A stretch of 63,778 nucleotides of DNA, from contig NZ_CAJLKP010000030.1 in NCBI RefSeq assembly GCF_905207245.1, positions 1 to 63,778 of the forward strand, read 5' to 3'. Shown piece after piece: positions 1-9,203 of this stretch. The position numbers were made by a program, and so were the translations under genes. The DNA is from an uncultured Bacteroides sp. (GTDB taxonomy: Bacteria > Bacteroidota > Bacteroidia > Bacteroidales > Bacteroidaceae). Position 1 is the stretch's first letter; the number at the start of each line of letters is the position of its first letter. The notes beneath the pieces were generated by a model. The model had not been told where the DNA came from. It ran no database searches and saw only the letters and a list, made by a program, of their open reading frames with translations.

Positions 1-41
1 TGCTTCCATATGAATTTCTAATTTTAGAAGTGTCAACTTAT

Positions 42-920
42 TCAGTACACTACAGTAGGATAGAAGTTAGTCTCCTCTTTATCCTTAAACATACTATTGG
101 CAAAGCCTTTCAACGTGCGTTTGGTCAGATCGGCAGACCTGAGCCAATTGCCTCCTACTCCCAGAAACAGGCATGACTTCTCACCTATCTTGTATTCAGG
201 ACGCAGATAAGACCGTATCATGGCGGAAGCATATATCATGGACTTTCCGTCCACATCCATCACCGAAGACATTCCATCCATCTCCATAGCCACCAGCCTC
301 AGCTTAAATTGTTTGCCCAACCGCACTGCTCCTGATATCTCCATGCCTGAAGAGAGATTTACATTCACTTCATAATTACCAGAGAGCTGCCAATTAAGGA
401 AGAACATCGGCATGGCAATCGGCACACCGAATGAGTTCGTCACTCCCGCTCCAATACCTAAATCCAAATTTTTCCTGCACTTATATACAAAGATAATCGC
501 ACCATTCACCAACACACTCTCCCACGTAATCGCATCCGGTGCAGAATAAATACCTCCACCCACACTCGCAATCATATACCACTTTTTTGAGATAGGACGT
601 ACGTGCATCAAACTAAGATTAGCGTTCAGCACTTCATCAGGGTGCATATACGTCAGCATATCCTTATTATTAAGCACCGCATAAGCACCGCTCACCGATG
701 CCGACCACATAATGGGTTGTCCCGCAGCATTCTGTTTCAGGGAGAAAGGTAATGTATAGGCTCCGCTCACTTTAAATAAATCTCCGGAACCCAGTTTATT
801 TCCCGCTTCATCTTTGAAAGAGGATGAAGGCATATACTCCGTTTTAATCACCCCTTGTGCAAAACAGCCAACTGCCACTACCGAGAGCAACAGAAATGTA
901 AGATAAAAGAATCGTCTCAT
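42..920 (-). CDS. Putative outer-membrane beta-barrel protein (DUF6268-like)
   Basis: The 292-residue product has an N-terminal signal peptide (about residues 1-21, ending near CFAQG). It continues with alternating hydrophobic/polar stretches rich in Gly, Tyr and Asn, as in transmembrane beta-strands, and ends in aromatic-rich NFYPTVVY, resembling a barrel-terminal strand. The overall look recalls DUF6268-type outer-membrane proteins of Bacteroidetes, whose function is unknown. It lies downstream of the LytS/LytTR pair on the same strand after a gap of about 130 bp, so it could be a target or simply a neighbour. The fold assignment is inference from composition; no catalytic motif is visible. 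Confidence 0.55.
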   Translation of the reverse strand: MRRFFYLTFLLLSVVAVGCFAQGVIKTEYMPSSSFKDEAGNKLGSGDLFKVSGAYTLPFSLKQNAAGQPIMWSASVSGAYAVLNNKDMLTYMHPDEVLNANLSLMHVRPISKKWYMIASVGGGIYSAPDAITWESVLVNGAIIFVYKCRKNLDLGIGAGVTNSFGVPIAMPMFFLNWQLSGNYEVNVNLSSGMEISGAVRLGKQFKLRLVAMEMDGMSSVMDVDGKSMIYASAMIRSYLRPEYKIGEKSCLFLGVGGNWLRSADLTKRTLKGFANSMFKDKEETNFYPTVVY

Positions 921-1049
921 TGCTAATAAATTAGATTATATATTTATTGCAAAGAAATACGCTTAGAACATCCGGCATAAGTGCTTTCCGACCAACTACA
1001 TCCACAGTCGGCTGAAATTCAGAAATCAAAAGATAAACCGGAAAGAGGA

Positions 1050-2054
1050 TTATTTGAGGAAAGGGATTTTTACCGTAAACTCTGCATTGCTTTCTATGAT
1101 GGCAATCTCCTTATTATAAAGAGCATATTGCTTTTGCAGGTTTCCCAACCCCACACCGCCCCTGTCTACCGAAGTTCGCAGTTGCAGATTATTGGAAACC
1201 ATTATGCCATCATCCGCCATGTCAATCCGGATAATAAGAGGACTTTTCAAAGTCGCTATATTATGCTTTATTGCATTCTCCACCAGCAATTGCAGGCTGA
1301 CGGGGATAATTTGCCGGTTTCCATATAAATCACTTTCGCCGATTTCAATGAACAGTGCATCTTCAAAACGAATCTTCTCCAGGAAAATATAACGTTCCAG
1401 AAAAGCCAGTTCCTCCTTCAAAGTAACCATCGGACGATTATTCGTCAACAACAGATACCGATAGACACCCGATAGTTTTTTGGCAAACTGATTCGTCTTC
1501 TCTGCATCACTGTAAGCCAGCGAGGCAAGTACATTCAGGCTATTGAACAGGAAATGCGGATTTATCTGTGCCTTCAACGTCTCATATTGGTATTGAATCT
1601 TTTCTTTCTCAACGAGTGCCAATTTCTTTTCTGCCTCCATCTGGCTCTGCTGGTAAAAGAATATCTCAATCAGAAGGACAATCATGCAGTTCCAGAGTAC
1701 CACCGGCAAAGACATTTTCAGTAAGGCATAATCTTCCGGCCAGGGTTCATTCAGAATGATGGACAGAGCATAATTTGCCACTATACCAAATATACTCACC
1801 CACACAGATGCCAGTAGCAAATCGACAAACACCCTCATTGTGTTACTGACACAACTCAGATGCCTATGTACAACGAAGATAATGAGGAAATCAATGACAC
1901 CTACAAGAATACAAGCAGGCAGATTGAGCAGATATTGGGTTTCTAAGCTCAAACTCCGAGGAGCATCAGAAAGCAGTTCCGCCACATACTGAAATGCGAA
2001 CAACGACACTGCAATCAACAGCACAAAAAGAAGGATATACCATTTATTCTTCAT
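1050..2054 (-). CDS. LytS/YehU-type sensor histidine kinase
   Basis: This 334-residue membrane kinase has four predicted transmembrane segments in the first ~150 residues, then a short coiled coil (QMEAEKKLALVEKEKIQYQYE). A His_kinase domain follows, with the phosphoacceptor motif QINPHFLFNSLN. The C-terminal HATPase-like part carries an N-box (LLVENAIKHNI) and a glycine motif (GGVGLGNLQKQY). This layout is typical of LytS-family kinases paired with LytTR regulators. It starts 12 bp after the stop of the LytTR regulator and is surely co-transcribed with it. No periplasmic ligand-binding domain is seen, so the signal is unknown. Confidence 0.9.
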   Translation of the reverse strand: MKNKWYILLFVLLIAVSLFAFQYVAELLSDAPRSLSLETQYLLNLPACILVGVIDFLIIFVVHRHLSCVSNTMRVFVDLLLASVWVSIFGIVANYALSIILNEPWPEDYALLKMSLPVVLWNCMIVLLIEIFFYQQSQMEAEKKLALVEKEKIQYQYETLKAQINPHFLFNSLNVLASLAYSDAEKTNQFAKKLSGVYRYLLLTNNRPMVTLKEELAFLERYIFLEKIRFEDALFIEIGESDLYGNRQIIPVSLQLLVENAIKHNIATLKSPLIIRIDMADDGIMVSNNLQLRTSVDRGGVGLGNLQKQYALYNKEIAIIESNAEFTVKIPFLK

Positions 2055-2066
2055 AAGCAGAGAGAT

Positions 2067-2840
2067 TTAGAGTACACCATCCACCCATTTCAGGAAATCG
2101 GGCACCCGCACTCGGCTAATCAGTATTTCATGCGGGCACTCAGGGTGCAGGGTCAACTTCAACCGACTGTTGAAGTACTTGGATATTTTCCGGATAGAGT
2201 TGATATTAGTTATACAATTTCGGGAAGCACGAAAGAAAGTCCTTTCATCCAACTGTTGCTCCACCTGCTCCAGCGTATAGTCCACAATATAGCGTTTATC
2301 GGCGAAAGTATGCAAAAATACCACCTTATCTTCACTGTAGAAAAAGGCTATATCCGCAGTCTCCACATAATGGTATGCATCGCCCTTCTGAATAAGGAAA
2401 CGGTTCTTTTTGCAGTTGCTCATCAAAGCACTTTCCAACTGCTTATAATCCGGCAAGGAAGGCGCTTCCATCCGAAACTGCACCATCCGGAGCTGCTCAA
2501 ACTTATTTAATGCCGCTTGCAAATCAGCTTCTTCCACAGGCTTCAGCAGATAATCCACACTATTCACCTTGAATGCCCGGATAGCATGTTCGTCATAGGC
2601 GGTGGTGAAGATGACCGGCGTGGTAACCTGAATCTGCTCAAAGACGTCAAAGCTGTTCCCATCCGTCAGACGAATATCGAGCAGTATCAGATCCACTTGA
2701 TGGTGTTTCAGGAACTGCACAGTTTGCTCTACAGTAGTCGCCCATGCCTCCAACTGATAATCAGGGCGTAACTTCTCCATCATCCGCTTCATCTCTTCGT
2801 AAGCAAAACGTTCGTCTTCTACTAACAGGTACTTTATCAT
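2067..2840 (-). CDS. LytTR-family response regulator
   Basis: The 257-residue regulator has an N-terminal receiver domain (acidic LLVEDE start, phosphoacceptor Asp in DLILLDIRL, Thr in VIFTTAYDE, Lys in YLLKPV). From about residue 140 there is a LytTR DNA-binding domain (FYSEDKVVFLHT, FFRASRNCITNINSIRKIS). LytTR proteins usually bind paired direct repeats and activate few promoters, often for membrane proteins. It is the promoter-proximal gene of the pair with the LytS-type kinase downstream. The target is not evident from sequence. Confidence 0.9.
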   Translation of the reverse strand: MIKYLLVEDERFAYEEMKRMMEKLRPDYQLEAWATTVEQTVQFLKHHQVDLILLDIRLTDGNSFDVFEQIQVTTPVIFTTAYDEHAIRAFKVNSVDYLLKPVEEADLQAALNKFEQLRMVQFRMEAPSLPDYKQLESALMSNCKKNRFLIQKGDAYHYVETADIAFFYSEDKVVFLHTFADKRYIVDYTLEQVEQQLDERTFFRASRNCITNINSIRKISKYFNSRLKLTLHPECPHEILISRVRVPDFLKWVDGVL

Positions 2841-2955
2841 TCGGCTCTTACTAATAGGAATCTGCTGTAAATGTACAGATTATCCTTCAAAACCGGCAAT
2901 GAAAAGATGATTTTCCGACGAAGTGCAGAAATGGAAGGATGAAGTGCAGGTACAA

Positions 2956-5900
2956 TTACCTGCCTTCATCCATCACCATCGAGAATCTATAAGTACCTGA
3001 CTGCAATGCCAGTGACAGAGTATTTCCTTTTTGTGAATACAGGCTGACTCCCTCCGCCTCTTTCCATGCAACTCCTCCTTCCTTTAAAGTGTCAGGATGA
3101 ATGCCGGATAATTTCAGGACCGCAGTAGTGTTAGCAGGTATGGTGATTTCCATCGTCAACACACCGGCTTCCAATGTCCAGTCAGAGATTATTTTCCCGT
3201 ACAGGGAGTTGTAGTGCGAACGTACTTGTTTGGGACCATCTTTTGTAATCCAAGGTTCAATGGTAAATTCCTTATAGCCGGCCTCCGGACGGCGGATACC
3301 TCCTAAAGCCTCAATAAACCAACTACCGATATACAAATAGGAACTATGCAAACCCGAACCACGACATTGCCAATCTTCAAAGAACGTACCATTACCATGC
3401 TTCAACATATCTCCCCAGCCGGGAAAATCTTCTTTGGTAGCCATCTCAAAAATCAAATCATTACGATGATTATCCAATAAAGTATGCAACAGGAACGAAC
3501 CGGCAGTAATGCCTCCCCAGAAATGCCCCTCACGCTTCACCAGTATTTCCTGTTCAAGACGTTTCCAAACTTTTGCCTTCAAATGCTTCGGGGGTAAATC
3601 GACCAGCAATGCAATAGCAAGATAAGAAGGATATCCATTCACGTAGCTATTATCTTTCGGATTGAAGAAAGTAGCATGCACAGCCTTGCGTACTTTTGAT
3701 GCCCGGCTCCGGTAAGTAGAAGCTGCTGCTTCATTTCCCAACACACCGGCTATCTGTGCAGCAGTTTCAAGACTGTAAATCCAGTGACAGTTATTAAAGA
3801 ATAAAGTTTCCCGAGTATCTCCAAGTGCTTTTCCCTGTTTCTCCATAGCCGAACGTTCCGTCCATGCATCCGGCCAAAGCCAGTCGCCCAGAAAACTCCA
3901 CTTACCTCCCCAACGTACCAGCATGTCATCCTGCGACTTGGTCTCTACAAAAGAAAGCCAGCGCTGAATAGTAGGAAAGCTCTCCGAAAGGATACGTACA
4001 TCGCCATACTGACGATAAAACTCCCAAGGTAAAGTGATACAGAAACCACTCCAGGATGGTCCACCTCCGCCGATACGGGTAGGGGCAGTATAAGGAACAT
4101 TCCCTTCCGAATCCTGCACATCACGCCAGTCCTCCATCCATTTACTATAGAAAGCCCCCAACTGATAGTTTCCCAAAGCTGTGCGTGTAGTGGCCAATGC
4201 ATCTCCTCCGTATCCGCAACGTTCACGATGAGGACAATCAACCACATAGTTACCCAGACTGAGATTTTCAAACGTCCACAAGGTAGTACGATAAATATCA
4301 TTCAACAGGGGAATATCACATTCAAATCCACCACTCCGGCGATAATCAGGACGAATCATCCAACCACGTATCTGGTCTAATTCCGGTTTATACCGAAGAC
4401 CGGTAATTTGTACCCAGCGTCCGGTCATATAATTAAAACGGTTACAAAAGGCTCCTTTCCGTTTGGGACCAACTTTATAAATGCTATGTATACCATAGCT
4501 GCAAACATCCTTTTCCCTTTCAGAAAATTGGAATACAATTGAATCACCGGGCTGGCCTTGGAGCTGCATCTCAAACCAACCTGCATAATTAATCCCCATA
4601 TCAACTCTATAGACTCCTGGACTAACTTCCTGAACAGAGAGGGGCTTTATTTCATCAAGTAACCGGTTAGGCTCTGTGCGGTCAGATGATACTATAACGT
4701 CAGTAGAATAAACCTTTGCCATAGCCCAACCGGAATCATCAAAATCCGGACCATTCCATCCGTCTTTTTCCAAAGCAGCATCATAACATTCTCCTTCAAA
4801 GTGATGCGCCTCCCAGTAACCTAACAAAGTATTAGGACTGGCATGAGTCTTCCAAGTATCATCTGAGACAATTCGTAATCTCTTTCCTGAAGATAATGTG
4901 ACCTCAGCCTGAACCAATGCCATCGGAATAGCCGGCCTATTCTTCTGCTGATAAGCCGGGAAAACAGCCCAGGAAGTGCCCAACCACAAAGCAATAACAT
5001 TAGTACCTTTTTTCAGATAGTCCTTGATATCATATGTCATGTAGCGGGCACGTGATTTATGGTCCGTCACAGAAGGTGAAAGAACGGCATCCCCCACTTT
5101 CCGCCCATTGACATACAGTTCATGATAACCAATGGAAGCTACGTAAATAACAGCATCCTGCGAAGTTTCCGGTAGCTCATAAGTCTTGCGAAACCAGGGA
5201 TCTGCCATCACATTATTCACCTTCTTGCCTCCTACACTCTGCGCCTCCATTTCTGCACTGCCTATCCATTGTGCTACCCAATCAGCAGCAAATAGCCCCA
5301 TACGCCAGTTCGCAGGAGTGCTCCACGCTGACCAATGATTATGTTCGTCGGAGAAACGGACTTTCCAGAAACATCTTTGTCCTGCAGACAAAGGTACTCC
5401 TCCATAAACAATATTCACCGACTCAGCAGAATTAACACAACCGCTATCCCAAAGGTCCCCACGGTCTGCATCAAGCAAATCCCGGGAGCTCGCTACAAGA
5501 ATCTGATAGGCAGTCTGCTTCCGTCCGCGTGCCGGGGTAGTGGCTCCCATTTTCCAACTCAAACGAGGTTGCTGTATATCAATACCTAAAGGATTATTAA
5601 GATATTCACATTGCAAATCAAAAGGTTGGAGAGTGGCAATATGCGTGAAAGCCGTACTGCCAGTCAGTTCACCCTCCGGAAAAGCAATCTGCACTTCTCT
5701 GCCATTAATAGTCAGGCAAACCTTCCTCTGACTATAAAGCGGATCAGCAACCCATATATCGTAACCTATTTCTTTCTGCTCAAGATAGACAATCACTTGT
5801 TTATCAGCAGCCAGCGTAAGTCCCTCTCCTAAATCAATTGTCCCCGGATGATAAAAAACAACGGCATACTGATGATTCAATTTAACAGCCTGCACCGCAG

Positions 5901-6615
5901 AACTATTTTGAATAATCTTATAATTTTGGGTAGCCGCAAATGTCCGGAACTCCTCCAAAGATCTATCAGGAACCACCATATACACATATTTCCCTTCCTT
6001 AGCCTTTACACCATGGCTGATCCAGAGATTAAAAATGTCAGCAGAAATCTTTTTCCCACTTCCACTGATATTAATATCCTTCCAAGCCCCGGTTTGTTTC
6101 GGACTGCTGACAGTTACATCTCCTCCTGAAGGAAATAAATAACCAACTTTATCATGATATACCCAAGCCGGATTTTTTGCAGATGCATTTTCTTTGTAAA
6201 CAGATGTAGTTCCTCCCTCTTTGCCAACTACCATTTCGCCTTTAAAAAGACACTGATTAACAGTTGTAACCACTTCTTCGGGAGCATCTGACACAATGTC
6301 TGTCCCTAAACACAAAAGTACATCATCCATAAAAAAGTAAGCCTTTCTGGCCTTTACGCCCTTATAGCAATGCTCATAAGCAATGGCTCCATTCTTGCCG
6401 TTACTTACCCCACCTCCAAACCGGTTTCTTCCGAACAGATATCCTTCAAGATGAGCAGAATCCGGCTGGTTGAACAGCCGTAGTGCCGGGTATCTTGTTC
6501 CAATTCCACACAGGAAAGATACCTCCATATTCTTTCCCGGAAGTAAGGATATTCGTAGCACCAAGTGGCAAGTTATAACCTTTGAGGTTCTCATTATTAA
6601 GCATTTCGGTTCCAT
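2956..6615 (-). CDS. C-terminal part of a PL8 lyase fused to a GH78 alpha-L-rhamnosidase (frameshifted downstream piece)
   Basis: The open frame encodes the C-terminal beta-sandwich half of a PL8 polysaccharide lyase (from about NQPDSAHLEGYLFGRN to FTHIA). It runs straight into a complete GH78 alpha-L-rhamnosidase with no second signal peptide: DLQCEYLNNPLGID is the usual GH78 N-terminus. GH78 hallmarks are a carbohydrate-binding N-terminal sandwich, the (alpha/alpha)6 barrel with VDCPHRERCGYGGDA, and the TFFEDW segment near the expected general base. The first ~45 residues before NQPDSAH are out of frame and are not homologous to PL8. The true gene starts at 7717, and one extra base near 6471-6476 separates the halves. 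As it stands, this piece has no secretion signal. It is the last gene of the Part A operon. Confidence 0.85.
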   Translation of the reverse strand: MEPKCLIMRTSKVITCHLVLRISLLPGKNMEVSFLCGIGTRYPALRLFNQPDSAHLEGYLFGRNRFGGGVSNGKNGAIAYEHCYKGVKARKAYFFMDDVLLCLGTDIVSDAPEEVVTTVNQCLFKGEMVVGKEGGTTSVYKENASAKNPAWVYHDKVGYLFPSGGDVTVSSPKQTGAWKDINISGSGKKISADIFNLWISHGVKAKEGKYVYMVVPDRSLEEFRTFAATQNYKIIQNSSAVQAVKLNHQYAVVFYHPGTIDLGEGLTLAADKQVIVYLEQKEIGYDIWVADPLYSQRKVCLTINGREVQIAFPEGELTGSTAFTHIATLQPFDLQCEYLNNPLGIDIQQPRLSWKMGATTPARGRKQTAYQILVASSRDLLDADRGDLWDSGCVNSAESVNIVYGGVPLSAGQRCFWKVRFSDEHNHWSAWSTPANWRMGLFAADWVAQWIGSAEMEAQSVGGKKVNNVMADPWFRKTYELPETSQDAVIYVASIGYHELYVNGRKVGDAVLSPSVTDHKSRARYMTYDIKDYLKKGTNVIALWLGTSWAVFPAYQQKNRPAIPMALVQAEVTLSSGKRLRIVSDDTWKTHASPNTLLGYWEAHHFEGECYDAALEKDGWNGPDFDDSGWAMAKVYSTDVIVSSDRTEPNRLLDEIKPLSVQEVSPGVYRVDMGINYAGWFEMQLQGQPGDSIVFQFSEREKDVCSYGIHSIYKVGPKRKGAFCNRFNYMTGRWVQITGLRYKPELDQIRGWMIRPDYRRSGGFECDIPLLNDIYRTTLWTFENLSLGNYVVDCPHRERCGYGGDALATTRTALGNYQLGAFYSKWMEDWRDVQDSEGNVPYTAPTRIGGGGPSWSGFCITLPWEFYRQYGDVRILSESFPTIQRWLSFVETKSQDDMLVRWGGKWSFLGDWLWPDAWTERSAMEKQGKALGDTRETLFFNNCHWIYSLETAAQIAGVLGNEAAASTYRSRASKVRKAVHATFFNPKDNSYVNGYPSYLAIALLVDLPPKHLKAKVWKRLEQEILVKREGHFWGGITAGSFLLHTLLDNHRNDLIFEMATKEDFPGWGDMLKHGNGTFFEDWQCRGSGLHSSYLYIGSWFIEALGGIRRPEAGYKEFTIEPWITKDGPKQVRSHYNSLYGKIISDWTLEAGVLTMEITIPANTTAVLKLSGIHPDTLKEGGVAWKEAEGVSLYSQKGNTLSLALQSGTYRFSMVMDEGR

Positions 6616-7717
6616 TGGTCCGGGTAGAAATCACCTTGGCAGAAAGATAATAGCCGGCGCCATGCTGAACCATAATGTCCGATTTCCAAAAATACTTATT
6701 ACCGGAAGCAGGAAAGGGAGCACCGGAAAGATGTTTTTTCCAGGCCGAATAATCAGCAGCACGATCAGGATCATTCTGCTCCATATATTCCAGAGTGACA
6801 GAAGAAATATTGCTCAGTCCTTCGGGACGTGATATATTACGACCGATTGCACCAAAATCAAACGTTTCCCGATAACCCAACAACCGATGACCGCCCATCA
6901 GAAGATTAATAAATATATCTTTTTTCTCTTGTGTAAAATAAGGCTCAAAAGCAGTTCCTTTCACCAACTGCAAATAATATGCAATATCATCTACATACGA
7001 TAAACCATACCCGCCGGAATATAATTGCGGACGATGCTGATGAAAACTGCCATCCACCTTAATACCTTCGTCACCTTGTTCCGGAACAATCTTAATCGTA
7101 GAGGCTATAGACTCGATTCCGGTTCGTATCAGCTCGATATTATCTTCAATACATCCCTTATGAATAGTAACGGCAGACACCCATGTACGGTTTTTGCCTT
7201 TATGTCCTTTGTTCCCGGTCAAATCCTGTAGATAAGAAGAGTAATGCAATAGTTTCTTTTCACTAATCTTGCCTTTCAGCAGAATTAACGGAACCATGTA
7301 GTCCTGGGGAGCACCAATTTCACCGAACCACCAGTTTCTGGATTTAGGACGTACTTTATACCAATAATCAATACCTGCAACTATTTGTTTCAACAGTTTG
7401 CCTGAATTATAATACTTATTTCCAGGTTTCCGGTATGCAACAGCCATTGATTTCAACCGTTTCAGATGAGAACCTGCCGGATAAAAAGAGCCTTCATGTA
7501 CAGTTACATAGTCCAAGTCCGGGAAACTTCCGTCCGCACGTAATGCAGTCGCATAACCCGCTATTATATCTTCATCCACCTTCACTTCCAAATAGGAAGC
7601 AACCAGTCGTCCGGTTATTTCGTCCACTTCTTTCTGTGCATCTACTTGCCCCCCTTTAGCCTCAGCCAGGGAGCAACACAGACAAAGCAAGCAGAATATT
7701 AGTTTCAAACATTTCAT
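6446..7717 (-). CDS. N-terminal catalytic part of a PL8 polysaccharide lyase (frameshifted upstream piece)
   Basis: The start at 7717 is preferred over upstream ATGs because it gives a clean signal peptide (MKCLKLIFCLLCLCCSLAEA). The piece contains the helical catalytic toroid of PL8 lyases (hyaluronate/chondroitin AC/xanthan lyase family, which cleaves at uronic acids by beta-elimination). Visible hallmarks are GKNRTWVSAVTIHKGC (candidate Asn), DGSFHQHRPQLYSGGYG (catalytic His and Tyr) and GRNISRPEG (candidate Arg). Homology to the intact PL8 at 30198-32282 is continuous up to PGTTAV. The frame then gives about ten unrelated residues and stops at 6446, losing the C-terminal sandwich. The catalytic residues are retained, but folding of the truncated product is doubtful. 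Confidence 0.85.
   Translation of the reverse strand: MKCLKLIFCLLCLCCSLAEAKGGQVDAQKEVDEITGRLVASYLEVKVDEDIIAGYATALRADGSFPDLDYVTVHEGSFYPAGSHLKRLKSMAVAYRKPGNKYYNSGKLLKQIVAGIDYWYKVRPKSRNWWFGEIGAPQDYMVPLILLKGKISEKKLLHYSSYLQDLTGNKGHKGKNRTWVSAVTIHKGCIEDNIELIRTGIESIASTIKIVPEQGDEGIKVDGSFHQHRPQLYSGGYGLSYVDDIAYYLQLVKGTAFEPYFTQEKKDIFINLLMGGHRLLGYRETFDFGAIGRNISRPEGLSNISSVTLEYMEQNDPDRAADYSAWKKHLSGAPFPASGNKYFWKSDIMVQHGAGYYLSAKVISTRTNGTEMLNNENLKGYNLPLGATNILTSGKEYGGIFPVWNWNKIPGTTAVQPAGFCSS
6471..6477 (-). other. Single-base frameshift inside the PL8-GH78 gene
   Basis: On the minus strand the sequence reads GCT GTT CAA CCA G. Dropping one base (for example one T) gives GCT GTC AAC CAG, encoding AVNQ. That matches AVANQ at the same place in the intact PL8 paralogue. 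With the correction, 7717 to 2956 becomes 4761 nt, exactly 1587 codons, i.e. a 1586-residue PL8-GH78 protein. The site is not a long homopolymer. Confidence 0.85.
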
Positions 7718-7727
7718 AAACATACTT

Positions 7728-9191
7728 CTATTTATCCAGATACTTACCATCAGCCACTATCCCTGAGCTATGCACTGTACGAATAAATCTTGCATCGGCA
7801 GGAGCGGCACCTTTACATTGATTCAGTTCTGCCCCGACAACATCATCCAGAAAGAATAACGGACGGGCATCGGGCTTCATTGCATCAAAACGTACATTAT
7901 TAAATCTCACATTCCTGGCATGACGTACATAAAAACCAGCGGCGGGTAATGTATTACCAAACATTCGATTCTCAGGATAGCTTTTAATCATTTCAGGAAC
8001 AGGTTTACTTACCATGTCCAAAGTTCCTCCTCCCGGATAACTGATCTGCACATTATTAATCGAAACATTCTCTACACAGCTCGTTTCCACACCGGTTATA
8101 GAACAGGTTATCAGGCTTTCTGCAGTTGCTACAATATTGCTGATATTTATATTCTTCAGTACGCCACCCTCTTTCCGATAAGTGCGGTTTCTGTCTCCCA
8201 AACGGATGAATATAGGAGTCTGGACATCGCGCATAGAAATATTGGAAACAGTGACACCATCAATAATACCTCCATCAACCATTTCTATGGCAACACCCGA
8301 AATAACGGTAACGTCAGCAGAAATATGCTCAAGCTGTTTACTCCAATGGCGAATATTATCTTCCGCTGCCCGGCGAACAACACAATTGGAAACTGCGATG
8401 TTCCGGTATCCTCCATGAGAAGCAGTACCAAATTTGATTGCATTGCAATTGCTTGCTGTGACACAATTCGTAACCGTTATGTTCTCGCAAAATTCCGGAT
8501 GGTCACTCTTGAAGCAAATAGCATCATCCTCCACATCAATGTAGCAATCGGATATAGTTGCATTCTTAGCATCTATATCAAGCCCGTCATTATTATAATT
8601 ACAATGGCTGAATACCTTCAAACCACGGATAGTTACATCTTCACATTTTTCATAATGCTGCACCCAATAGGCAGAATTACGGAGAGTGACATCGGTCACA
8701 ACAATACCTTGGCACTCTACAAAATAGATTATCTTAGGACGTTTCGGTCCACCGTCCGCATCATTGCCAAATTGAAAAGCTTTATTTCCACCTTGTCCGT
8801 CAATCGTTCCGAATCCAGTAATCGAGATATTCTTCTGTCCACGTGCAAACAAAAGTCCGGAAGACTGATTCATACTACCATCCTTGAAGGGAAAGGCATT
8901 ATCATAATCCGACAAACGTGTACTTCCCAACAATAAAGTGCCAAAATCCAAATGAAGGTTCACATTTGATTTCAGTTCAATAGGACGTATCAAATAAGAT
9001 CCAGATGGTACCAAAACAGTTCCGCCTCCTTTCTTCGAACATTCATCTACGGCTTTCTGTATAATAATTGTATTATCCGTTACCCCATCTCCTTTAGCTC
9101 CACGCTTAGTCACATCAATTGTTCCGGCTATAAGAGAGGACGAAAACAGCAAAGATATTGCAAACAAGACTATATTACATCTATTCATCAT
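7728..9191 (-). CDS. GH28-family right-handed beta-helix glycosidase
   Basis: The 487-residue protein has a signal peptide (cleavage near LIAGT), then TKRGAKGDGVTDNT, the standard opening of GH28/pectate-lyase-like beta-helix enzymes. GH28 hydrolases act on galacturonides and related acidic or rhamnose-containing linkages. The equivalents of the family motifs are NNDG at 200-203, DD at 222-223 (EDDAICFKSD) and SHGG with His259. The pattern differs from classical polygalacturonase (NTD, DD, GHG, RIK), so an exo-acting or non-galacturonan specificity is plausible. It lies between GH88 (12 bp upstream) and PL8-GH78 (10 bp downstream), within the operon. Confidence 0.85.
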   Translation of the reverse strand: MMNRCNIVLFAISLLFSSSLIAGTIDVTKRGAKGDGVTDNTIIIQKAVDECSKKGGGTVLVPSGSYLIRPIELKSNVNLHLDFGTLLLGSTRLSDYDNAFPFKDGSMNQSSGLLFARGQKNISITGFGTIDGQGGNKAFQFGNDADGGPKRPKIIYFVECQGIVVTDVTLRNSAYWVQHYEKCEDVTIRGLKVFSHCNYNNDGLDIDAKNATISDCYIDVEDDAICFKSDHPEFCENITVTNCVTASNCNAIKFGTASHGGYRNIAVSNCVVRRAAEDNIRHWSKQLEHISADVTVISGVAIEMVDGGIIDGVTVSNISMRDVQTPIFIRLGDRNRTYRKEGGVLKNINISNIVATAESLITCSITGVETSCVENVSINNVQISYPGGGTLDMVSKPVPEMIKSYPENRMFGNTLPAAGFYVRHARNVRFNNVRFDAMKPDARPLFFLDDVVGAELNQCKGAAPADARFIRTVHSSGIVADGKYLDK

Positions 9192-9203
9192 GATATCATT
9201 GTT

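Noticed and set aside
2865..2878. CTGTA-AATG-TACAG palindrome upstream of the LytTR regulator as an autoregulatory site
   Set aside because: LytTR proteins normally bind direct repeats, and a single short palindrome is easily found by chance.
2946..2963. Terminator after PL8-GH78
   Set aside because: The GCAGGTA/TACCTGC stem overlaps the stop codon and has no U-tract, so it is not supported as a terminator.
6446..6615. Programmed +1 ribosomal frameshift in PL8-GH78
   Set aside because: A +1 shift at GTT-C would restore the frame, but no stop codon, slippery run or stimulatory hairpin is present at the site, and the intact paralogue has no such signal. It is kept only as a possibility to test.
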